A stretch of 64,000 nucleotides of DNA, from positions 1-64,000 of the forward strand of contig JEMX01000021.1 in assembly GCA_000585055.1 (NCBI GenBank). Direction: 5' to 3'. This document shows, one piece after another, positions 21,229 through 30,495 of this stretch (position 1 is its first letter; each line of letters begins with the position of its first letter). The translations under genes and the position numbers were made by a program. The notes below the pieces were generated by a model. The model did not search any database and was not told where the DNA came from. It saw only the letters and a list, made by a program, of their open reading frames with translations. This stretch comes from Candidatus Accumulibacter appositus. GTDB taxonomy: Bacteria > Pseudomonadota > Gammaproteobacteria > Burkholderiales > Rhodocyclaceae.

Positions 21229-22767
21229 ATGACCTTCATGAACTGGAGCCGGCATTTCGTGACCGGCATCGAAGTCGTCGATCGCGAGCATCGGCGTCTG
21301 GTCGATCTGATCAACGAGGCCGCACCGCTGCTCTCGCGTAGCGAACCGGTCCTGGCCGCTGACCTTGAAGAGCTGCTCGATCAGCTCTCGACCTACGCGC
21401 AGACGCATTTTCGCGACGAGGAACGGCTGATGGGCGCGGCCGGCATGGACCCTGCGTGCGTCGCCCAGCAGGTGCTGGCGCATCGCGCCTTCGTCGAAGA
21501 GCTGGCCACGATGCGTCAGGAAGTCGACGCCAATGGAGAACTCGACGGGCGCCTGCTGTTGCGCTTCCTGGCCAACTGGCTGAGCTTCCACATGCTGGCC
21601 GACGATCAAGTGATGGCCAGGCAGCTGGTGCTGATCGGCGAAGGTCATAGCGCCGCCGAAGCGGCGGCGCGGGTGCGGGAAGCGAAGGAGGACACACCAC
21701 AGGCGGTGCTCACCGAGGCCTTGATCGATCTCTACGGGGTTGTCACGGTGCGCAACCGCACGCTGCAAACGAGCAACGCGCAGCTGCGGGCCGCACGCCG
21801 GGAGTTGGCCGAGCTCAACGCCGACCTCGAAACGCAGATCGAAGCGCGCACCCGCGAACTGACGCAAACCAACCACGAGCTGTTGCGCGAGCAGGCTGAA
21901 CTGCAGCAGGCGATGGAAGCCATCGAGCGCACGCAGAGTCAGTTGTTGCAGTCCGAGAAAATGGCGGCCGTCGGCCAGCTCGCTGCCGGCGTAGCGCACG
22001 AGATCAACAACCCGATCGGCTTCGTCAGTTCGAATCTCGGTTCGCTGCGGACCTACGTCGATGCGCTGCTGGCGCTCATCGACGTCAGCGCAGCGGCGCT
22101 TGCCGCCTTGCCGGCCGATCATCCGGCGCGACTGGCTGTCGAAGGGGCCTGGCAGGAGGCTGAAGTGGACTTCCTGCGCGAGGACATCCCGTCCCTGATC
22201 GGCGAGTCGGCGGAAGGCTTGGCACGGGTGCGCAAGATCGTCGCCGACCTCAAGGATTTTTCGCACGCCGATGAAGGCGCGTGGCAGGAGGCCGACCTCA
22301 ATAGCGGCCTGGAGAGTACCCTGAACGTGATCTGGAACGAACTCAAGTACAAGGCCAAGGTGGTGCGCGAACTTGGCGAGTTGCCGGCCGTGCGTTGTAT
22401 TCCGGCGCAGCTCAACCAGGTGTTCATGAACCTGCTGGTCAATGCCGGGCAGGCCATCGAGAAGGAGGGGACGATTACCCTGCGCAGCGGCTACGAAGCC
22501 CAGGAGGTGTGGGTCGAGATCGAGGACAGCGGTGGCGGCATGCCGCCCGAAGTTCAAAAACGCATCTTCGAGCCCTTTTTCACCACCAAAGCGGTCGGCA
22601 AGGGGACCGGTCTCGGTTTGCCGATCTCCTGGGAGATCATCCAGCGCCACGCCGGAACGATCAGCGTGGACAGCGAGCCGGGGCGGGGCACTTGCTTTTG
22701 CATTCGTCTGCCGGTCGCCGGGCCGCCGCCGCTTGATCCGCCGCTTCACACCGAGGTCAGCTCTTGA
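21229..22767 (+). CDS. Bacteriohemerythrin-histidine kinase fusion
   Basis: A 512-residue soluble kinase. Residues 1-135 are a hemerythrin domain with ligands His21, His60, Glu64, His85, His121 and Asp126; the His normally found four residues before His85 is Gln81. Residues about 165-245 form a coiled coil, followed by HisKA with His257 in GVAHEINNPIGF and HATPase (DSGGGMP, GTGLGLPI). Hemerythrins bind oxygen at a di-iron site, so this is likely an oxygen or redox sensing kinase. ATG 21229 was chosen because the domain begins there, with AGAGAG upstream; the longer frame overlaps the previous gene. The stop overlaps the TTG of the next gene. Confidence 0.9.
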   Translation: MTFMNWSRHFVTGIEVVDREHRRLVDLINEAAPLLSRSEPVLAADLEELLDQLSTYAQTHFRDEERLMGAAGMDPACVAQQVLAHRAFVEELATMRQEVDANGELDGRLLLRFLANWLSFHMLADDQVMARQLVLIGEGHSAAEAAARVREAKEDTPQAVLTEALIDLYGVVTVRNRTLQTSNAQLRAARRELAELNADLETQIEARTRELTQTNHELLREQAELQQAMEAIERTQSQLLQSEKMAAVGQLAAGVAHEINNPIGFVSSNLGSLRTYVDALLALIDVSAAALAALPADHPARLAVEGAWQEAEVDFLREDIPSLIGESAEGLARVRKIVADLKDFSHADEGAWQEADLNSGLESTLNVIWNELKYKAKVVRELGELPAVRCIPAQLNQVFMNLLVNAGQAIEKEGTITLRSGYEAQEVWVEIEDSGGGMPPEVQKRIFEPFFTTKAVGKGTGLGLPISWEIIQRHAGTISVDSEPGRGTCFCIRLPVAGPPPLDPPLHTEVSS

Positions 22768-25238
22768 GTGGCGAAGCGTCATCGGCGTCGATCTACGACG
22801 CCCTTGGGCTGATCGTCATTCGCGTCGATGCCGAACTCAAGGTCTGGTATGTCAATAGCTTTGGCCTGCGCCTGCTCGGCTACAGTCGGCTGGGACAGGT
22901 TTTCCGGCGGCCATTGCGCGAGCTGCTCGGCGCCGATTTACTGCACTCTCCCGAGTTCCTGGCCGAGCTTCGCGACATTGGCGGTCGCGGCGGCGTGCGG
23001 CAGGTGGAAGCGCCCTTGACGACCAGCGACGGGCGGCAACTGTGGATCTCATGGTCGATCGAGGAGCGCGTCGGCGCCGATACCGTCCTGGCACCGATCT
23101 TCTTGATTGGCACCGATGTCACGCGCGTGCACCGGAGCCTGGAGTCGGCGCTGCTCTTTCGTGACATTGCGCAGAACACGCCCCTGTCGGTGATCATCAC
23201 CGACGCCGAGCGCAACATCCTGTTCGCCAATGCGGCGGTGCTGGCGATGACCGGCTACGCGGCCGAGGACGTGATCGGCCGCAAGCCGCAGATGTTCAGC
23301 TCCGGGCTGACGCCGGCGTCCACCTACCAGGAAATGTGGGCCGCTCTTGGCAGCGGCAGCAGCTGGAGCGGCGAGTTGACCAATCAGCGCAAGGACGGCA
23401 GCGTGTTTACCGAGCGCCTGACCATCTCGCCGATCACCGACCAGGAAGGACAGCTCAGCTTCTTCTTCGCCATCGGTGAGGATTCGACGCGGCAACGCGA
23501 GCTGGAAACGCAGCTCGAGGCCTTCACCAGCACCGACGCCCTGACCGGGCTGCGCAACCGCATCGGTTTCTTCGCCGAATTGACGCGACTGCTGAAACAG
23601 GTGGCCGATGCCAACACCGGAATCGCCGTCGTGCACATCGATATCGACGACTTCGACAGCATCAATCGCTCGCTCGGCCACGAACAGGGGGACCGCCTGC
23701 TGGTCGATATCGGCAAGCGGCTCGCCGATACCGTACGCGAAAGCGATGTCGTCGCCCGCCTCGGCAGTGACGAATTCGGCTTGCTGCTGATTGTTCCGGA
23801 CCTCTCGTCGGGGGACGACTACGAGGAGATCTCGGGACGGCTGCGGGCGGCGCTGCGGCCGGCCTTCAGCATTGGCGAGCGCAGCATCGAAGTCGTTGCG
23901 TCGATCGGCTTCGCCTCGTTTCCTGCCGACGGCAACGAGCCCGGCGAACTGCTGGCGCGCGCCACGGGTGCCACGCAAATAGCCAAGCGCGATGGCGGCG
24001 ATGGCGCCGCCCGCTTCGACCGGGGGCTGAACACGGACGATCTGCAGCGCCGCGAGTTGCTCGGCGAACTGCGCCAGGTCGTCGAAAACCGGCAACTGCT
24101 GCTGCACTACCAGCCGCAGTTGAGTCTGCAGACCGGCGCCTTGATCGGTCTCGAGGCGCTGCTGCGCTGGCAGCATCCGGAGAAGGGACTGATCCCGCCG
24201 GGGCGCTTCATTCCCTTGGCGGAAGAGAGCGGGCTGATCATCGCCATCGGCGAATGGGTCCTCGGCGAGGCCTGCCGCCAGATGCGCGCCTGGCTTGACG
24301 CCGGCTTTCCGCCGATCAAGGTGGCGGTCAACCTGTCGGCGCGCCATTTCCACCAGGCGAACCTCTACCAGAACGTCAGTGACGCCCTCGCCAGGCACCA
24401 GATCGACCCGCGAACGCTCGAACTTGAGATCACCGAGGGGGCAATGATGAACGACGTGGCCTTGTCCGCCCGCGCCAGCGAACGCCTCAAGGAAATCGGC
24501 GTACGCCTGTCGCTCGACGACTTCGGCACCGGCTATTCCTCGCTCGCCTACCTGTCACGTTTCCCGATCGACGTGGTCAAGATCGACCAGTCGTTTGTCC
24601 GCGACATCACCAGCAATCCGGCCAACGCCGCGATCACCCAGGCGATCATCGCCATGTCGCACAAACTCGGCAAGATCACCCTGGCCGAAGGCGTCGAAAG
24701 CGAGGAGCAGATGCACTATCTGCGGCGCAACGATTGTGACGAAATGCAGGGCTACTTCTTCTCGCGACCCCTTCCCGCCGACGAGATCGCCACCCTGCGC
24801 AGCGCCGGCAAGCGTCTGCCGCTCGGCAGCGGCAAGGAGGATGTCCTGCCGACGGTGCTGCTGGTCGACGACGAAGCGAGCATTCTGTCGGCACTCAGGC
24901 GCCTCCTGCGGCGCGAGGGCTACCGGGTGCTGCTTGCCGATAGTGCCGAGGCGGCTTTTGCCGTCCTGGCGCGCGAAGCCGTCGAAGTGATCGTTTCCGA
25001 CCAGCGCATGCCGGTGATGACCGGCACCGAACTCCTCGCCCGCGTCAAGACCCTCTATCCGCGCACCGTGCGCCTGGTCCTTTCCGGGTATTCGGAAATC
25101 ACCGCCGTCACCGACGCCATCAACAAGGGCTCGATCCACAGGTACCTCAGCAAACCCTGGGACGACGAGCACCTGAAGAGCGAGATTCGCGACGCTTTTC
25201 GTACCTGGAAGGAACGCTTCGGGAAGGGGGAAGGCTGA
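22764..25238 (+). CDS. PAS-PAS-GGDEF(degenerate)-EAL-REC c-di-GMP phosphodiesterase
   Basis: An 824-residue cytosolic protein. Two PAS domains (about 10-125 and 130-250), a GGDEF domain whose motif is GSDEF (334-338), an EAL domain with EAL at 464-466 plus DDFGTGYSSL, KIDQSFV, AEGVE and MQGYFFSRP, and a C-terminal receiver (about 695-820) with phosphoacceptor Asp746 and a KPW lysine site. The EAL set looks complete, the cyclase site doubtful, so it should hydrolyse c-di-GMP. The receiver probably accepts phosphate from the upstream kinases. The start is TTG 22764, overlapping the kinase TGA (TTGA) with GAGG upstream; no ATG is near. Confidence 0.9.
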   Translation: MSGEASSASIYDALGLIVIRVDAELKVWYVNSFGLRLLGYSRLGQVFRRPLRELLGADLLHSPEFLAELRDIGGRGGVRQVEAPLTTSDGRQLWISWSIEERVGADTVLAPIFLIGTDVTRVHRSLESALLFRDIAQNTPLSVIITDAERNILFANAAVLAMTGYAAEDVIGRKPQMFSSGLTPASTYQEMWAALGSGSSWSGELTNQRKDGSVFTERLTISPITDQEGQLSFFFAIGEDSTRQRELETQLEAFTSTDALTGLRNRIGFFAELTRLLKQVADANTGIAVVHIDIDDFDSINRSLGHEQGDRLLVDIGKRLADTVRESDVVARLGSDEFGLLLIVPDLSSGDDYEEISGRLRAALRPAFSIGERSIEVVASIGFASFPADGNEPGELLARATGATQIAKRDGGDGAARFDRGLNTDDLQRRELLGELRQVVENRQLLLHYQPQLSLQTGALIGLEALLRWQHPEKGLIPPGRFIPLAEESGLIIAIGEWVLGEACRQMRAWLDAGFPPIKVAVNLSARHFHQANLYQNVSDALARHQIDPRTLELEITEGAMMNDVALSARASERLKEIGVRLSLDDFGTGYSSLAYLSRFPIDVVKIDQSFVRDITSNPANAAITQAIIAMSHKLGKITLAEGVESEEQMHYLRRNDCDEMQGYFFSRPLPADEIATLRSAGKRLPLGSGKEDVLPTVLLVDDEASILSALRRLLRREGYRVLLADSAEAAFAVLAREAVEVIVSDQRMPVMTGTELLARVKTLYPRTVRLVLSGYSEITAVTDAINKGSIHRYLSKPWDDEHLKSEIRDAFRTWKERFGKGEG

Positions 25239-25388
25239 GCCGGGGAGTGCCGCTGCCCGGCGTTGATGGCCGCACCTGCGGTGGCTGCGCGCCGCCGCCG
25301 GCATCGGCGGACCTGGACGGCTGGGGCGGCCGAGGATTGCCGGCGCAGTAGGCACGTGCTCTAATATGGGCCTTATAAGGAAAGCGCG

Positions 25389-25688
25389 ATGTTCGTCGCC
25401 CTGAGCCGCTTCACCGTTGCCAACGACATGCACGATGCCGTGCGCGAGGCTTTTCGCGCGCGTCCACACCTGGTGGACCGTGTGCCGGGTTTCGTGCGCA
25501 TGGAGGTGCTGCGGCCGCAGGGTTGTCCCGAGGAGTTCTGGTTGATGACCTGGTGGAGCGACGAAACTTCCTTCGACGCCTGGCATCGAAGCCATGCCTA
25601 TCACGATTCGCACGGCGGAATACCCAAGGGATTGAAGCTGGTTCCCGGTTCGACAGAGATCCGCCGTCTCGAGCGGATTGCCGAGTGA
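25389..25688 (+). CDS. Antibiotic-biosynthesis-monooxygenase (ABM) fold protein
   Basis: A 99-residue ferredoxin-like dimeric alpha/beta-barrel protein. FVALSRFTVAND at the start, VDRVPGFVRMEVLRP and FWLMTWWSDETSFDAWHRSHAYHDSH are the ABM pattern found in heme-degrading and quinone monooxygenases and in many uncharacterised small proteins. Substrate unknown. AAGGAAA lies upstream of ATG 25389. It sits between the phosphodiesterase operon and the cobalamin-binding gene, 39 bases before the latter, so the two may be co-transcribed. Confidence 0.8.
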   Translation: MFVALSRFTVANDMHDAVREAFRARPHLVDRVPGFVRMEVLRPQGCPEEFWLMTWWSDETSFDAWHRSHAYHDSHGGIPKGLKLVPGSTEIRRLERIAE

Positions 25689-25727
25689 GTTGACGAGGTG
25701 CAAACCACCGCCGACGGGGAGTGTGCG

Positions 25728-26798
25728 ATGACGACCAGCAGTGGCTACCTGGCCGATGAAGAAGCGATCGAGCGCTTTCTCGTCCTGCGCAGCGAGGCGA
25801 TCGCGTATGCGACTGCCGCCAGCCAGGCCGCCTGGCCGGAGTTGTTCGCCAGACGCGGGCCGCAGGCCTTGGAAGCTTGTGCCGAGGACATCGGCTTCCA
25901 TCTCGATTTCCTCCGCCCGACACTCGAAACGGGTGACCTCTCTCCGTTTACCGCCTATCTCGGCTGGCTGGCGCAGGTTCTCGCGTCGCGCGGTGTTCCC
26001 GGCGATTCCCTGGCGCGCTCGCTGGACCACCTCGGCGGCTTCTTCGCCGAGCGGCTGGGGAGCGCCGCAACGCCGCTGCTTGCGGCGCTGGCTGCCGGCC
26101 GGGAGGCGCTGGCTGGCGATATTCCTGCACACTGCTACGATCGCCCCTGCCCGGAGCCATGGCCAGAAGCGGAAGCCTTCGGAAATGCCCTGCTCGAAGG
26201 CCAGCGGCGCGAGGCGTCGGCGCTCTTCAATCAGGCCCTGGACCGTGAAGCGTCGTTGGCCGGCGCTGAAATCCATGTCGTCCAGCCGGCGCTCTACGAG
26301 GTCGGCCGGCGCTGGCAGCAGAACAGCGTTTCGGTGGCCCAGGAGCATCTCGCCACGGCCATGGCGCAAAGCCTGATGGCGCAGGGTTTTGGGCGCGTCG
26401 AGCCGGCAGCCGACAATGCTCGCAAGGCACTCCTGGCCTGTCCGGCCGGCAACCACCACAGCGTTGGGTTGCGGATGGTGGCCGATGCCTTCGAGCTGGC
26501 CGGGTGGACCGTGCATTACCTCGGCGCCAACGTTCCGCAAGCGGCCCTGATCGCCCAGATAAGGGAGCTGCGGCCCGATCTGGTCGGCCTTTCAGCGTCG
26601 CTGCCGCAGCAATTGCGCAGCCTGCGCCAAACGCTCGCCGCGCTGCGCGCGAGTCTTGCCGACGGTTGCCCAAGAATCGTCGTTGGCGGGCTCGTTTTCA
26701 ACCAGTTTCCACTGCTTGCGCAGAGCTTCGCTGCCGAACTCCTGGGCGCCGACGCGGTGCGTGCTGCGGCGGCAGCCAGTGCCTCCTTGAACGGCTAG
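25728..26798 (+). CDS. Cobalamin (B12)-binding domain protein
   Basis: A 356-residue soluble protein. Residues about 10-130 are helical and unassigned. About 150-230 form a B12-binding helical cap (AEIHVVQPALYEVGRRWQQN, then VAQEHLATAMAQ). The Rossmann-like B12 domain follows, with N242-H243-H244-S245-V246-G247 matching DxHxxG except Asn for Asp, then AFELAGWTVHYLGANVP, LVGLSASLP and IVVGG. His244 would be the lower cobalt ligand. With no catalytic partner and a kinase gene ten bases downstream, a sensory role (corrinoid or light, as in CarH-like proteins) is more likely than methyl transfer. That role is inference. Confidence 0.85.
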   Translation: MTTSSGYLADEEAIERFLVLRSEAIAYATAASQAAWPELFARRGPQALEACAEDIGFHLDFLRPTLETGDLSPFTAYLGWLAQVLASRGVPGDSLARSLDHLGGFFAERLGSAATPLLAALAAGREALAGDIPAHCYDRPCPEPWPEAEAFGNALLEGQRREASALFNQALDREASLAGAEIHVVQPALYEVGRRWQQNSVSVAQEHLATAMAQSLMAQGFGRVEPAADNARKALLACPAGNHHSVGLRMVADAFELAGWTVHYLGANVPQAALIAQIRELRPDLVGLSASLPQQLRSLRQTLAALRASLADGCPRIVVGGLVFNQFPLLAQSFAAELLGADAVRAAAAASASLNG

Positions 26799-26807
26799 CG
26801 CAGGCGC

Positions 26808-27131
26808 GTGCAGCAGGCCTTGCTACAGTCACTGCAATCGGTCGCCTTTGCGGAAATCAGTCTGGCGGGAGACCTGATTTCGGCCAACCGCGGTTTCTAC
26901 GTCTTGCTGCAGCTTGCGCCGGACAGTGTGGTCGATCATGTGGGCCCGTACATCAACAACCCGAGCTTCACGGAGCTGGCCGCAGGTGCGCAACGGGCAA
27001 TGCCCGGGCAAGTGGTCTATCAGGGCCTGATCACGTTTCTTGGCGAGCTCGGCGAGCCACGCTCGCTGCTGGCGAGGGTCTACGCTCGCTGCTGGCGAGG
27101 GTCTGTCGGCAGGGCGATCATCTGGCCATGA
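26808..27131 (+). pseudogene. N-terminal fragment of a sensor histidine kinase, frameshifted
   Basis: Starts GTG 26808, ten bases after the cobalamin-binding gene. It encodes a PAS-like sensor start (AFAEISLAGDLISANRGFYVLLQ, SVVDHVGPYINNP, PGQVVYQGLITFLGELGEPRSLLARV), then changes register at the 23-bp tandem duplication 27059-27104 and stops at 27131 after 107 codons. Deleting one copy rejoins the frame to the kinase core: LARV would be followed by CRQGDHLAMIAEHDV. So this fragment and the gene at 27128 were one kinase of about 430 residues. It could be a sequencing/assembly artefact, a recent mutation or a phase switch. Confidence 0.85.
27059..27104. repeat. Exact 23-bp tandem duplication that breaks a kinase gene
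   Basis: Positions 27059-27081 and 27082-27104 are identical and adjacent. Because 23 is not a multiple of three, the second copy shifts the reading frame of the kinase gene that began at 26808. Removing either copy restores one continuous kinase frame. Confidence 0.95.
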
Positions 27132-28108
27132 TCGCGGAACACGATGTGCGCGAGAACGAAAACCTGCTCGCGGCGGTGATGGACCTCAACGAGGAACTGG
27201 CTGAGCAGCAGCGCGCGCTGGCGCGCGCCAATCGCCAGCTGGCCGCCGAAAAGGCCGAGCAACAGCGCCTGCTGCAGGAGTTGGCGACGGCGCAGGCGCA
27301 CCTCGTTCAGTCGGCGCAACTCGTTTCCCTCGGTCAGCTCGCGGCCGGGGTCGCACACGAGATCAACAATCCGATCAGTTTCGTGCGCGCCAACGTGGCG
27401 ACCCTCGGAGGCTATGTAGGGGACCTGCTTGCGATCATCGATGCCTACGCGGCGGGGGAAGCGCTGCTCGCGCAGGATCCCTCTCTGTTGGCGCGCATCC
27501 ACCGGCTGCGCGAGCGTTGCGATCTGGACTTCGTGCGCGGCGATGCCGTGGCCGTGGTTGCCGAATCGGCCGCAGGCATCGCGCGGGTGGCGCGCATTGT
27601 CAGCGACCTGAAGAATTTTGCGCGCATCAACGAGTCGGAATGGCAGGTCGCCGATCTGCACGCCTGCCTCGAAAGTACGCTCAATGTGGCCAGTCACGAG
27701 TTGAGGGGAAGTGCGGAAGTCGTTCGCCAGTACGGCCCGCTACCGGCGCTTCATTGCTGTCCCGGTCAACTCAACCAGGTGTTCATGAACCTGCTGCTCA
27801 ATGCCATCCAGTCACTGGAAGGGGCAGGAAACGGGCCGGGGCGAATTTTCCTGCGCACGGGCCGGCAGGATGATCAAGGCTGGATCGAAATCGAGGATAA
27901 CGGCCGCGGCATTGGGCCGGAAAGGCTGCCGCGCATTTTCGAGCCTTTTTACACCACCCGCGCGATTGGTGCGGGCACCGGACTCGGTCTGTCGTCGGCA
28001 TGGGGGATCATCAATGCCCATGGCGGGCGGATCGAAGTGCGCACCGAAGTCGGCAAGGGGAGCACTTTCCGCATCTGGCTGCCCCTGTCGCGGACGACGA
28101 GCGAATAG
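27128..28108 (+). CDS. Histidine kinase core (HisKA-HATPase), C-terminal part of the split gene
   Basis: From ATG 27128 the frame encodes 326 residues: a coiled coil (about 10-60, ENLLAAVMDLNEELAEQQ), HisKA with His77 in GVAHEINNPISF, and HATPase with NLLLNAIQSLE, DNGRGIG and GTGLGLSS. It is the in-frame continuation of the fragment at 26808 once one duplication copy is removed. A weak CAGGG lies upstream of ATG 27128, so a sensorless kinase might still be made. It is convergent with the CheB/CheR gene, 23 bases apart. The His box matches the three other kinases of the island. Confidence 0.85.
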   Translation: MIAEHDVRENENLLAAVMDLNEELAEQQRALARANRQLAAEKAEQQRLLQELATAQAHLVQSAQLVSLGQLAAGVAHEINNPISFVRANVATLGGYVGDLLAIIDAYAAGEALLAQDPSLLARIHRLRERCDLDFVRGDAVAVVAESAAGIARVARIVSDLKNFARINESEWQVADLHACLESTLNVASHELRGSAEVVRQYGPLPALHCCPGQLNQVFMNLLLNAIQSLEGAGNGPGRIFLRTGRQDDQGWIEIEDNGRGIGPERLPRIFEPFYTTRAIGAGTGLGLSSAWGIINAHGGRIEVRTEVGKGSTFRIWLPLSRTTSE

Positions 28109-28131
28109 GAGGAGAGGGGGCGTTCAGGCGC

Positions 28132-30495
28132 TCAGGCGCGTGGCACTTCTTCCATGGCCAGCAGGATCAGCGCTGCTTCGCCAGGAATGCGGCGAGCATT
28201 GAGCAGCATCTTGCCGTGGCCGTGCGCTGGCAGTTCGCAGTCCACGGCCAATTCCTCGACCACCTGGTCACGCGACAGGATGCTTGCGAGCAGCTCGCGC
28301 AAGGCCGGGATATTCCACTGCCCGTCGCCGAGATCGTAAAGTCGTTGGCCGATGCTTGCTTCGCGGCCCACCTGGAAGCGTTGGTAGAAAGAGCGGCTGG
28401 CCGAGACCACCGTCAAGTTTGCGTCGAGGACCAGCAGCGGCACGCGCACGCTATCGATGATGCTCTGGGCAAAATGTTGGGCAGCCCGGCTTTGCGACTC
28501 GGCGGCGACGCGGGCGCTGATGTCGGTAAAGGTGATCACCAGCCCGTCGAGCCGGTCGTCCAGTCGGCGATACGGTTTCAGGCGCGCTTGATACCAGAGG
28601 CACTTGCGCGTCTGCACTTCGCGCTGGCAAGCCTGCCCGCCGGCGAGCACGGCCTGGGCATCGGCCAGCAGCTGCTGGTCATCGACGAGGTTGGCCCGGA
28701 TGTCGGCCAGAGGACGGCCGACATCGGTGGCGACCAGGGGATAGAGATCTGCTGCCGCGGACGTGAAGCGGCGGATGAGCAGTTGCTCATCGAGAAAGAG
28801 GAGGCCGCCACTGACGTTGTCGAGCAGGTTCCTGAGGTCGTCCTGCGTGCTGCCGAGTTGATCGATATTGGCCTGCAACTCGGCATTGACGGTCACCAGT
28901 TCTTCATTGACCGATTGCAGTTCCTCCTTCGAGGTCTCGAGTTCTTCGACCGTCGACTGCAGTTCCTCGTTGGCCGACTGCAGCTCCTCATTGGTGGACA
29001 TCAATTCCTCATTGGAGATCTGTTGCCGCTCAATGGTCGCTTGCAGGCTTTCCCAGGTTTGGGCCAGGTCACGCTCGAGTTCCAGGATGCGCCGGTCAGC
29101 GCTGCCTTCGCCGGCCTCGTTGACCAAACGGCTGTCGTCGCCGCTGGCCGGCGTGGCGGCCAGCGCCACTTTCCTGGCGAGGTCCTGAAAACTGACCAGC
29201 AGTGATTGCCGCGTACCGTCCGGGCTGGACAGGGGGCGGACGCTGATGGCGACTTTCTGAAGTTCGCCGTTGCTGTGCAGCATGACTTCGCGGATGCTGC
29301 CCTGCGGTCCTTGCCCGGCGGCCTCGAGCAGTGCCGCGCGCAGTTCGGGCTGCAGGCCGTCGTGGGCCATGTCGACGACGTTGAGTGTGCCGGCGCCCGG
29401 CGCCGGGCGCAGGTACTTTCCCGTCTCGCCATACACGAAGAGGATGTTGCCGGCGCTGTCGGTGACCACCGACGGCGGTGCGAAAGCGCTGAGCAGGGCG
29501 CGGCGCGCGAGCTGGGCGATAGTGCTTGCTGCCCTGCTCACCGCTGTTGCCTCGCGACGGTTGTCCGCCGGCGCTTTCGCCCAGGCGAGGCCGCTGACCA
29601 ACAAGGCGCGGTTCTTCGCGCCGCTGCCGATCGCCCGGTAGAACTTCCATTTGTGGCTCAGCGGCTGGAACAGCGCCGGCTGATCGGCGATCGATTCGGC
29701 CGGTGACAGGAAGAGCACGCCGTTCGCTTTCAGGGCGTAGTGCAGGTTCGCGATCAGGCGGTCCTGCAACTCGGCTTCCAGGTAGATCATCACGTTGCGG
29801 CAACTGATCAGGTCGAGCTTGGTGAACGGGGGATCCTTGACCACGTTCTGCACCGCGAAGACCAGCATCTCGCGAATCTCCTTGCGCACCCGGTAGACGG
29901 CGTTTTCCCGGAGGAAGAAGCGTTGCAGACGTTCCGGCGTCAGGTCGGCGGCGATGTTCGGCGGATAGAAGCCGTTGCGGGCGACGGCGATCGCCTCCTG
30001 ATCGAGGTCGGTGCCGTAGATCTGAATCCTGAACGACTGCTGCGTCTGCTCCATGACTTCGCGCAGCAGGATGGCGATCGAGTAGGCCTCCTCGCCGGTG
30101 GAGCAGCCGGCTACCCAGACGCGAAACACGTAGTCGTCGGGCTTGTTGGCGAGCAGCTGCGGAAGGATCTCATCGCGCAGCGCGTCGAACGCCTCTGCAT
30201 CGCGGAAGAAGCGGGTGACGTTGATCAGCAGGTCCTTGAACAGGGCCTGCATCTCGTCCGGATGCGCCGCCAGATAGGCGGCGTAGGCGTCGGTGTCGGT
30301 GAACGAGCTCTGTAGCATGCGGCGCGCGATGCGCCGGCCGATGGTGCCCTTCTTGTAGAGGGAGAAATCATGCCCGGTGGCTGTGCGCAGGATGCTCAAC
30401 ACCGCACCGTATTCAGCGCCGACTGCCGCTGCCCCCGTTGCCGACGCTGGTCTGGCGCGCTCGGCGTGGACGCCCGCCAATAGCACCGTCGGCAT
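28132..30495 (-). pseudogene. CheR-PAS part of a split CheB-CheR-PAS sensory protein
   Basis: Encodes about 787 residues from an ATG inside the duplication. A CheR methyltransferase (VLSILRTATGHDFSLYKKGTIGRRIARRM, VWVAGCSTGEEAYSIAILL, DLISCRNVMIYL) is followed by a long coiled coil of NEELQS-type heptads (about 500-560) and two PAS-like domains. In the full protein a CheB methylesterase domain precedes it. The reading frame is separated from that domain by the 25-bp duplication at 30473; removing one copy gives the continuous junction IEDMPTVLLAGVHAERARP. Such fusions act in non-flagellar signalling. As sequenced, only an independently initiated CheR-PAS piece could be made. Confidence 0.85.

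Noticed and set aside
24555-26540. 661-codon open frame on the minus strand
   Set aside because: It runs opposite three recognisable plus-strand genes (EAL-REC, ABM, B12-binding) and shows no domain.
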